DNA of 64,000 nt from Spiroplasma chinense (lineage in GTDB: Bacteria > Bacillota_I > Bacilli_A > Mycoplasmatales > Mycoplasmataceae), in assembly GCF_008086545.1 (NCBI RefSeq), contig NZ_CP043026.1, positions 620,001-684,000 of the forward strand. Direction: 5' to 3'. Numbering within the stretch: the stretch's first letter is position 1; every line of letters begins with the position of its first letter. The notes beneath the pieces are model-generated. The model had not been told where the DNA came from. It did no database searches and saw nothing but the letters and a program-made list of their open reading frames with translations. The translations under genes were made by a program, and so were the position numbers. This document shows positions 57,212-64,000 of this stretch, one piece after another.

Positions 57212-57814
57212 ATGAAAAAATTATTAAGTTTATTAGCAGCTACTGGATTAGTTGCAACAACTAGTGCTACTGTTGTAGCATGTGGTGACAAACCAGCAGC
57301 TGAAAATGATGCTAAAGAATTAACAATCGCAAAAGATGCTACTGAAGTAAAAGTTTCAGTAACAGTTAAAGAATTTGTTGAAACTTCACAATTCTCATTA
57401 GTTTCAGATAAAGCTGAAGCTTCAATATTAGAAGTTAAAGGATTTGAAGTTAAAGCTGATGCTTTAACAGGAGAAATCGTAATTTCTGTAAAAGCTGACG
57501 CAAAAAGAGAAGCTGATGTAACTGAAGCTATCACTGTTAAATATGGTGAAGAAGAAGTTGTTAAAGTAAGTGTTACTATCGCTGCTTTAGAAAAAGAAGA
57601 TGGTAATGGTGGAGACAACGGAAACACTGATGGTGGAGACAACGGAAACACTGATGGTGGAGACAACGGAAACACTGATGGTGGAGACAACGGAAACACT
57701 GATGGTGGAGACAACGGAAACACTGATGGTGGAGACAACGGAAACACTGATGGTGGAGACAACGGAAACACTGATGGTGAAAATAACGGAAACACTGATG
57801 GTGGAAATGAATAA
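57212..57814 (+). CDS. Surface lipoprotein with acidic octapeptide repeats
   Basis: A 200-residue lipoprotein, MKKLLSLLAATGLVATTSAT with Cys24. A beta-rich domain of about 100 residues (VKVSVTVKEF ... EEEVVKVSVTIA) is followed by eight octapeptides GGDNGNTD to the end. The start is the ATG behind AGGAGG, not the earlier in-frame ATG at 57158. The design (lipid anchor, small domain, repeat tail) and the homopolymer at the promoter recall phase- and size-variable lipoproteins of Mycoplasma. Function unknown. Confidence 0.85.
   Translation: MKKLLSLLAATGLVATTSATVVACGDKPAAENDAKELTIAKDATEVKVSVTVKEFVETSQFSLVSDKAEASILEVKGFEVKADALTGEIVISVKADAKREADVTEAITVKYGEEEVVKVSVTIAALEKEDGNGGDNGNTDGGDNGNTDGGDNGNTDGGDNGNTDGGDNGNTDGGDNGNTDGGDNGNTDGENNGNTDGGNE
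57608..57799 (+). repeat. 24-bp tandem repeat, seven perfect copies plus one variant
   Basis: Units of 24 bp encode GGDNGNTD. Seven appear identical at the DNA level; the eighth reads GENNGNTD. In-frame expansion or loss is expected. Confidence 0.95.
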
Positions 57815-57901
57815 TTAATTTAATTATATTGAATAATTAATATTGATAAAATTTATAACCAACTAAAATAAAAAAACAAAACATTGATTAGTCACCAATG
57901 T

Positions 57902-57934
57902 AAAGCAATGATCTAAAATCTTTGCTTTTTTTTG
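57902..57934 (+). terminator. Probable intrinsic terminator
   Basis: AAAGCAA-GAT / ATC-TTGCTTT stem with one mismatch, then T8. Confidence 0.7.
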
Positions 57935-58004
57935 CCTATAATATAAAATTTATCCTATAAATGTTGGTATTTCATTTAGTTGTATGATTTGCCAAAATTT
58001 TAAA

Positions 58005-58029
58005 AATATTATAGAATAATATTATAGAA
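58005..58029 (+). repeat. 13-bp duplication creating two -10 boxes
   Basis: AATATTATAGAA occurs twice, 13 bp apart, each containing TATTAT, just upstream of the next gene. Either could serve as its -10. Confidence 0.6.
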
Positions 58030-58049
58030 ATTTATCAGGAGAAGAACTT

Positions 58050-58583
58050 ATGAATTTAAATGATAGTGTAAAAGATTTAATTGGTAACTTTTTTAAAATG
58101 GATAGTAATTTAGAGTTTTTTGCTCCAGGTTACATAAGCTCAATTAAAGTTACAGAAGACAATATTCCTTGGTTGGGTTTAAAAAACCTAAATAGAGCAT
58201 TATATTTAGCAACAACTTTTAATTTTTATTTCTTTGAAACAATGATAGCAGATATATCATTTTCTATGGATGTAAGTGGTAAAGAACCTATTATTCTTGA
58301 AGCAAGAGACAATTTTACAAGATTAATCGAACTTGAAAAATTAGGTTTCTTACAAGCTAGAGTAGGGGTATTGCCAGCACCTCAAATGTTAATTTTAAAA
58401 GAAATATATAAATTCATGACAAAAAGTTATGATAAATTTAATAAGTTTTTTGAAAATGATCCTAACATTGCTAAACTAGCAGCTCATGAAGGACCATTAT
58501 CTGCGCCTTTATTTTTGGAAAATCAAGAAGTTTACCAATATTATGATAAGGGAGCAAAAATGATCTTTGCAATTGGAAAATAA
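58050..58583 (+). CDS. Hypothetical soluble protein
   Basis: A 177-residue soluble protein with no signal and no internal TGA; its single Trp uses the rare TGG (IPWLG). Shine-Dalgarno AGGAGAAG precedes the ATG. It has mixed alpha/beta composition with AARDNFTRL- and LPAPQMLILKEIYKF-like helices. No family was recognised. Transcribed alone. Confidence 0.75.
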   Translation: MNLNDSVKDLIGNFFKMDSNLEFFAPGYISSIKVTEDNIPWLGLKNLNRALYLATTFNFYFFETMIADISFSMDVSGKEPIILEARDNFTRLIELEKLGFLQARVGVLPAPQMLILKEIYKFMTKSYDKFNKFFENDPNIAKLAAHEGPLSAPLFLENQEVYQYYDKGAKMIFAIGK

Positions 58584-58590
58584 ATAAAAT

Positions 58591-58620
58591 AAAAATCTAC
58601 TCGATGAGTAGATTTTTTTT
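58591..58620. terminator. Bidirectional terminator between convergent genes
   Basis: AAAAATCTACTC gat GAGTAGATTTTT with T8 on the plus side and A-rich left arm; lies between a plus gene and the first minus-strand lipoprotein. Confidence 0.85.
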
Positions 58621-58630
58621 GTATAAATAT

Positions 58631-59377
58631 TTAGTTTAATATAATTGTTATAATAGCTTTTCCGTTAATTCATGAGTCTTCAAGGCCTCAAAAATTAATA
58701 GAAATTTTTTGATTTGGTTTTAATTCTTTTGTAGCAATAACCTCATCATAATCGCATTTATAATGAACGTTTTCAACTATTTCTTTTCAACGATCATGTT
58801 CGGGTATTCCAAATGATTCACCTACAATGCTGTTAAATACACCGATCATAACACCTTTGATATAGCTTCATTCAGCATTTGGATCGTTTGTGTTTTGATT
58901 AACTTGAAAGTGAAAATTAGTATTAGAATCAAATTTATTTTGAATAGTGGTTAGATTATTATTTTTAGACTCTTCTGAAATTTCATCTTCTCCACCAGTA
59001 TTTGGTGTATCTTCTCCACCAGTATTTGGTGTATCTTCTATATAAAATCAAGAAACTTCAACAAAACCTTCAACTTTAATGAAGAAATCTTCATTAGGTA
59101 TTAGTTTTACCTTACCTTCATTAACTCTACTATCAACTTCACCATCTATTTTTATTTGTTGAGAACTTACTATTTTTAGATTTTTAATAGCTTGCATTAG
59201 TCCTTCATTACTTTTTTTGTAAATTTGTATATTTAATTTATCACCACTAAATAAGTTATTTAAATCTGTTCCAGCTGGTGCAAAAACTTCCACATCTCCT
59301 GGATCACATGAAATAACGTTTGTTACTGTAGGTACTACAAATGAAGCACCTCCAATAATAGCCAATAATTTTTTCAT
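58631..59377 (-). CDS. Family lipoprotein A
   Basis: A 248-residue lipoprotein, MKKLLAIIGGASFVVPTVTN with lipobox VISC (Cys24). An N-domain (about 30-110) is followed by a linker with a doubled TPNTGGED. A C-domain of about 110 residues ends in WGLEDSWINGKAIITI. The same two-domain plan, with the motif W-GL(E/K)-SWI-G-AII near the end, recurs in the next three genes and in part in the fourth. Its promoter contains the MarR-type palindrome. Shine-Dalgarno GGAGGTG. Function unknown. Confidence 0.85.
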
Positions 59378-59502
59378 ACAAACACCTCCATTTTTTAAGG
59401 TAATTTAAAATTTGAACTATTTGTTAATTAATACGCCTCTTTTTAATCATATTGCCGTATAGTTAAAAAGAAACAATAACATTTTTAAATGTTACTAAAT
59501 AT

Positions 59503-59539
59503 ATTCTATATCTAAAATTTAACTGTTGCAAGTGCAACA
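59503..59539 (-). promoter_or_regulatory. Promoter of lipoprotein A with embedded palindrome
   Basis: On the minus strand, -35 TTGCAA (59526-59531) lies inside the palindrome TGTTGCAAGTGCAACA read on the plus strand (59524-59539). After 17 bases comes -10 TAGAAT (59503-59508). A bound repressor would cover the -35. Confidence 0.7.
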
Positions 59540-59565
59540 ATTAAAAAATAAAGTAAAAAACGTTG

Positions 59566-59592
59566 AAAAAATCAGCTTAAAAAGCTGATTTA
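59566..59592 (-). terminator. Intrinsic terminator of lipoprotein B
   Basis: AAATCAGC / GCTGATTT followed, on the minus strand, by T6. Confidence 0.8.
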
Positions 59593-59604
59593 AAATAATT
59601 TGAA

Positions 59605-60318
59605 CTAATTTAATGTAATGGTAATGATAGCTTCACCGTTTAATCAAGAACCATCCAAACTTCAAAAGTTTATATAAATTTTTTGACCTGGTATCAATTC
59701 TTTTGTTGCTACTACTTCGTCATAATTACATTCATAGTGTTCATACTCTTTAATTTTTTCGTAACGTTCGCTTTCTGGTATTCCAAATGATTCTCCAACT
59801 ATTTCGTTGAATACTCCAATTACAGTACCTCTAATATATTTTCAACCTGCCACAGGGTCTGTAGAAACAGAGTTAACATTGAAATTAAAACCTGCATTTG
59901 AATCAAATTTGTTTTGAATTGAATGCAAATTGTTGTCTGAATTTTCACCACCAGGATTGGGTTCTGGTAATTGTCCATTGTGATAAATTCAAGTTATTTC
60001 TACTTGACCTTCTACTTTAATAAAAAAATCTTCATTAGGTAATAATTTAACTTTGCCAGTATCTAAATCTGATTTTATTTCACCCTCAATGATATATTGT
60101 TGGTGATTTATAATATTCAATTTCTTGATAGCATCAATTAGACCTTGAATATTTTTTTGGTTTATCTGAACAGTTGCTTTTTCTTCATTAAATAAAGATT
60201 CTAATTTTGACCCAGCTTCTGCATATATTTCAGTTTCACCTGGATCACATGAAACAACATTCGATGCACAAGATGCACCAACTGTTGTACTTGCCATAAT
60301 TGCCAACAACTTTTTCAT
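59605..60318 (-). CDS. Family lipoprotein B
   Basis: A 237-residue paralog of lipoprotein A: signal MKKLLAIMASTTVGASCASN, Cys24 in VVSC. The N-domain contains LPNEDFFIKVEGQVEIT (A has IPNEDFFIKVEGFVEVS), and the C-terminal domain contains FGIPESERYEKI and the INFWSLDGSWLNGEAIITIT ending. Short Pro/Gly linker. A terminator on the 3' side and its own operator-bearing promoter show it is expressed separately from A. Confidence 0.85.
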
Positions 60319-60487
60319 AAAAACACCTCCTCATTTTTTTAAATAAGTATAAAATAAGTGTTTGTTGATAAAAGTTAATATTTCTGTTTTTTAGAAACAG
60401 TTTTGATAGTCTTAAGTAATTAACTATTTTATGCCTGCTAGCTAATTCTCAAAACGATAACATCCATACTTGAATATTACTAAATCT

Positions 60488-60600
60488 ATTGTATAAAAAA
60501 TTTTCAATTGTTGCAAATGAAACAATATTTTTTTCTACTCTAAAACTCCATAAATAGGGGGTTTTAGAAAAAGTTTAAACTTTTGTTGCAATTGCAACAA
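60488..60600 (-). promoter_or_regulatory. Promoter of lipoprotein B with two palindromes
   Basis: On the minus strand, -35 TTGCAA (60511-60516) sits in TTGTTGCAAATGAAACAA (60508-60525, one mismatch from a palindrome). A 17-base spacer leads to -10 TACAAT (60488-60493). A second, perfect palindrome, TTGTTGCAATTGCAACAA, lies at 60583-60600, 75 bp away centre to centre, about seven helical turns. The rest of the 340-base gap shows nothing else but the terminator of lipoprotein C. Confidence 0.7.
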
Positions 60601-60617
60601 ATTTGACAAATAGGGTA

Positions 60618-60653
60618 TAAAAAAACCATATAATTGATCAAAATTATATGGTT
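60618..60653 (-). terminator. Intrinsic terminator of lipoprotein C
   Basis: AACCATATAATT / AATTATATGGTT followed, on the minus strand, by T7. Confidence 0.85.
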
Positions 60654-60658
60654 AATGA

Positions 60659-61354
60659 TTAATTTAAAATAATTGTAACTTGTGTTTTACCACTAAATCA
60701 AGAATCTTTTAGAGTTCAAATATTGATTATAGCTTTATTGCCAGGTTTAAATTCTATATTTTTGACAACTTCATCGAAATCGAAATCATATTCAAAACCT
60801 TCTCTTATTAAGTTTTGTCTATCACCAGGTGCAATTCCAAATGCTTCCCCAACAAGTGTATTAAATACCCCCTTAACAGTACCTTTAGCCATTTCTCAAG
60901 ATGTATCTGGTGATGTTTGATAGTTAAATGTTCAATCCTTAAGTTCGCTGATTGTACTTAAACTATTATCTTTATCATCTGGTAAATTAGGTATTGAACC
61001 ATCATCATAGATTCAATTAATTGTAACTTCTTTTATAACTTGGTATCCAGGGAAAGTTCTTGGAATAATGTGAGCTGTTCCAAAGTTTTGACTAAAATCA
61101 ATTTCGTTGTCATTTTTATCTCCAGCCACTTCAAATTGTAATGAACTGATAAATTTAAGAGAAGTAATTTCTTTTACAATTCCTTCAACTGATTTGTTTT
61201 TTATAGTAATTGTTTCATAATCGGCAAATAAAACCATTAGATCAGATTGGTCTGGTGCTAAAACACCTAAATCATCTGAATCACAAGAAACTACGTTAAT
61301 AATGGTAGGGGTTGTAATTGAAATTCCCCCAATAAATGCAAGTAATTTTTTCAT
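60659..61354 (-). CDS. Family lipoprotein C
   Basis: A 231-residue family member: MKKLLAFIGGISITTPTIIN, Cys24 in VVSC. The N-domain is more divergent than in A and B, and the C-domain ends WTLKDSWFSGKTQVTI. The ATG at 61354 is 7 bases after GGAGG; an earlier in-frame ATG at 61387 was rejected. The upstream gap holds a palindrome CCTTA-tgca-TAAGG-like sequence near 61390, different from the MarR palindrome. Confidence 0.83.
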
Positions 61355-61565
61355 TAAAATACCTCCAGTATCACTTGTTCGCAACATTCCTTATGCATTA
61401 AGGCAAAATCACTGTAATAATACATAAAAACATATGTGTTTGAAATATTATTTATATTTTAATATTTTTGATTCACAAAAGCAAATTAACACACATTTTT
61501 TTTGCCTAAATACCTTTTTAAATAGGGGTAATTTAAAGGAAAAAAAATAATAAATTTTTTTTCAT

Positions 61566-61594
61566 AAAAAAAACTCTAATGAGTAGAGTTTTTT
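61566..61594 (-). terminator. Intrinsic terminator of lipoprotein D
   Basis: AAACTCTA / TAGAGTTT, followed by T run on the minus strand; touches the stop codon. Confidence 0.85.
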
Positions 61595-62354
61595 ATATAA
61601 TTTCAACTTCAATTATAGCTTGACCTTTAATTCAAGAACCTTCAAGTCCTCAGTGTCTAACTAATAAAGTTTGTTCTTCTAATTTTTTGTCTTTTATAAC
61701 TTCTTTTCAATCATTTGTATATGTTAAATCTTTTCTAACACTATCATAATCGTTTTCATCTATTCCAAAAGCCTTTTTAGTTACAGTGCTGAATGTTGCT
61801 TCAACTTGAGCACCAATTAAGTATCAAGTGTATTCTTCTATTGAAGTAATTCCAGCTGGTGCATCTTTAAAGCCTTCTTCAGCACTTTTCATTTGACTTT
61901 TTAAATCAATTTTAAATCCAGCACTTGTATTTAATTCTTTTTCAATGTTATTTAATGAATTTTCTTCATCTGGTTTTGGAGTTTCTGATCCATTTTCTTC
62001 ATTTGGATTTGATGAATCTTTATAAATTCACTCTATTTCAGTTTCACCAATTACTGGCAGAAAGTAATCTTTGTTACCGGTGATTTTTACAACTCCTTTA
62101 TCAGAAGTAAAATCAATATTATCTTCTAAAAGAAATTGGTCTGCACTCATTACCTTTAAATCTACAATAGATTTGATAAGTGTTTCTTTATTTTTTTGAT
62201 TAATAATAACTTGTTTATAATTTGTTAGTAATTCGCTAATGTCAGAATTTGCTGGTGCAAAAACTGTAGCTTCCCCAGGATCACAAGATACAACACTAAT
62301 AGCCGTTGGCGTTGTAACTGAAATCCCTCCAATAAATGCAAGTAATTTTTTCAT
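61593..62354 (-). CDS. Family lipoprotein D
   Basis: A 253-residue family member: MKKLLAFIGGISVTTPTAIS, Cys24 in VVSC, then DPGEATVFAPANSD (A has DPGDVEVFAPAGTD). An acidic Pro linker precedes the C-domain, which ends HWGLEGSWIKGQAIIEV. Shine-Dalgarno GGGGGTG lies 6 bases before the ATG. It is 59 bases downstream of lipoprotein E and probably cotranscribed with it, with a hairpin switch in between. Confidence 0.85.
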
Positions 62355-62360
62355 AACATG

Positions 62361-62412
62361 CACCCCCAATTAATATTTTTTTTGTTATTTTAGTCCCCCT
62401 TAAGGGGGGGTG
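62361..62412 (-). promoter_or_regulatory. Competing GC hairpins over the ribosome binding site of lipoprotein D
   Basis: On the minus strand CACCCCC (62406-62412) can pair with the nearby GGGGG (62395-62399), forming the palindrome CCCCCTTAAGGGGG, or with the Shine-Dalgarno GGGGGTG (62361-62367). The two pairings exclude each other. There is no T run, so it is not an intrinsic terminator. Confidence 0.55.
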
Positions 62413-62413
62413 A

Positions 62414-64000
62414 TTAAACCCATTTAACTGTAATTTCTGCGGAATTTTTAATTCAAGAATCTTTTGTTCCTGAAACTACAATTGTTAAATCTTCTAAATC
62501 TGGTGGAACAGAACCTGTAAAGTCGCTATATTCGAACTTAACATCTTTTGTTATTTCTTCATAATTTGTTGTGTAATCAACATTACGTCTAATAAAGTCT
62601 CCTAAACTTGCTTCTTGTCCAACATCAATATTTAAAATTAATCCTAAAGTACCAACAAATGTACTTGCAACGTTTCCTTCAATTATATTTCAAGCAATTT
62701 CATCAATAGTTTTGTCTGGATTGTTTTTTTGATCTGCTTTTGCAGAAGAAAGTGTTGATTTATATTGAACACTAATTGGTCTGACATTTAATTGATCTTG
62801 AAGGTTTTCTAAATCAATTTCTTCTTCTTTAAAATCTGAAGAAACTGTTCATGTAACATCAACTTGACCAATAAATTTACTTCCAGCAACAGCTGAAATA
62901 TGTGCTCCTGTTTTAGAAATATTTGAAATTGTTACATCTTTTAAAGATAATGCACCAATTGTTTCAACATTTTCTTTTTTAACTAATTCTCAAACATAAA
63001 CTGGAATAAATTGTAACTCTTTAATATTTTCTCCCAAGTTTCTATTAACAATAAGTTCTGGAATTGATGTTTTTCCATTGTCTACTGCAAATGATATTTT
63101 GATTGAATTTTTAACTTTTGTAGAGTTAGCTATAATTACAGCTGAATTTACAGTTTTATCAATAACTTTTACGTCAGCTGTTTTAATTCCAGCAGTTCCT
63201 AATTCTCAATTTTTATTAAAGAATTCATTTAAAATAGAAATGTCGCTATCACTTGTTAACGCTCCAAGTGCAATTCCTTTTAAACTAGATAGGTCAAATG
63301 CATCAGGGTCTGGAGTTTCAGTTTCTTTTAAACTATATTTAACTGAAACATTTCCAGTATATTTAGTTGAGTTTGAAATTGATTTAATAGTTGCACCAGT
63401 ATCACTAATGTTTGCAACTTCAATTTGACTAGTATCTAAATCACTATTTAAACTTTTTACTTTTGAAATAATTGTGCTTGAAGAGTTATTTTCAAGTTCA
63501 CCTAAAGTAGTTGATTTAATGATTGTTGATAATTCAACTAATTTATCTCCAGGTTCTGGTTCTGGTTGAGTTTCTTTTATTGTAAAAGTAACGTTTACTG
63601 AACCTTTGTATTTTGCAGAATTTAATTTTGGAGTAACTTTTGCTCCAGTATTTGTTATGTTTGTAATTTGAATCTCTGATTTATCTAAACTACTATTTAA
63701 AGCAGCTATTTTTGAAATAATTGTAGATTCGTCATTTTTATCTAATTCACCAAGTGAATTTGAGGTAATAACTGTTGCAAGATCTATTCTTGTGTCTGGA
63801 ACCCCAGCTTTTGAGTATTGAATATTTTGCTTACCATAGTAATAATTAGAATCTTTTATTGAGTTTACTACAGCACCGTTATTTCCAATTTTAGAAATTG
63901 TAAAATCACTTTCTTTTAGATTTGAGTTTTTAGCTAAAAGTACTTCTTTAATATTTTGTTCGTTAATTTCTTTAATTTCTCCCAAATCACTTTGAGGTAT
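62414..64000 (-). CDS. Large repeat lipoprotein-like protein E (5' end beyond window)
   Basis: At least 528 codons without a stop; the start lies past 64000. At least three repeats of about 90 residues are visible. Each starts with an S-LGEL-type motif, continues with STIISK(I/V)-LNS-LD-S-I-I-NI--TGA, and ends with Y-G-V-V-. This resembles the repeated domains of Spiroplasma/Mesoplasma lipoproteins. The C-terminal ~130 residues (TKDSWIKNSAEITVKW) share the closing domain of lipoproteins A-D. Trp near the end uses TGG. Surface location is inferred; the signal peptide is not visible. Confidence 0.8.

Noticed and set aside
57175-57795. Minus-strand protein opposite the octapeptide lipoprotein
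   Set aside because: Its Phe/Pro/Leu/Ser repeat is the antisense shadow of the 24-bp repeats; the plus strand has a ribosome binding site and lipobox.

Overview
The window comes from a wall-less bacterium of the Mollicutes, most likely the Mesoplasma/Entomoplasma/Spiroplasma group. It is very AT-rich, and almost every long gene reads through UGA as tryptophan (UGG is used only rarely). Its surface proteins are lipoproteins with the signal MKKLL...VV(A/S)C, the lipidated cysteine falling at residue 24. Genes are tightly packed and mostly end in intrinsic terminators. No tRNA, rRNA, CRISPR array or insertion sequence was recognised. The genus is an inference.

Layout: (1) Positions 1-8357 hold two tandem copies of a three-gene cassette: a membrane protein with two membrane segments, an SGNH/GDSL esterase-like lipoprotein, and a ~700-residue lipoprotein. 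(2) 8.5-17.2 kb: a nucleosidase-like protein that has lost key residues, a small hypothetical, a YitT-family protein, a ComN-like small protein, a very large fused SecDF, and apt. (3) 17.4-20.7 kb: a 1109-residue lipoprotein built of Ig-like repeats. (4) 20.8-33.5 kb: purine salvage and alarmone genes (guaA, guaB, hpt, rel), interrupted by a small gene with a suspicious start, a MarR regulator with a YhgE/Pip-type membrane protein, a decayed gene and an ABC transporter with an apparent frameshift. (5) 33.6-44 kb: an ECF-type S component, an acyltransferase, a candidate structured RNA, a lipoprotein paired with a 1455-residue FtsX-type permease, and hypotheticals. (6) 44-55 kb: the fructose operon (DeoR regulator, 1-phosphofructokinase, PTS EIIABC), a repeat lipoprotein, hisS-aspS, and a second PTS permease with a coiled-coil tail. 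(7) 55-58.6 kb: an acyltransferase, a short-chain dehydrogenase, a repeat lipoprotein behind a T15 tract, and a hypothetical. (8) 58.6-64 kb, minus strand: five related lipoproteins, the last running off the window.

How it works together: the core genes supply purine nucleotides and (p)ppGpp, sugar uptake, protein export and two aminoacyl-tRNA synthetases. Much of the rest is surface equipment. The strongest unexplained signal is an 18-bp palindrome, TTGTTGCAAATGCAACAA. It lies at the promoter of the marR-yhgE operon and again, 35 kb away, over the -35 boxes of two minus-strand lipoprotein genes; in both of those the -35 TTGCAA inside the operator is followed after exactly 17 bp by a good -10 box. 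This suggests one MarR-controlled surface regulon. Other notable signals: simple repeats (T15, nine TAAA, three 9-mers) in front of three lipoprotein genes; the same TG-TTT-TTA-TAA string at two apparent frame breaks; phased decamers upstream of the fructose operon; and competing hairpins over a lipoprotein ribosome binding site.
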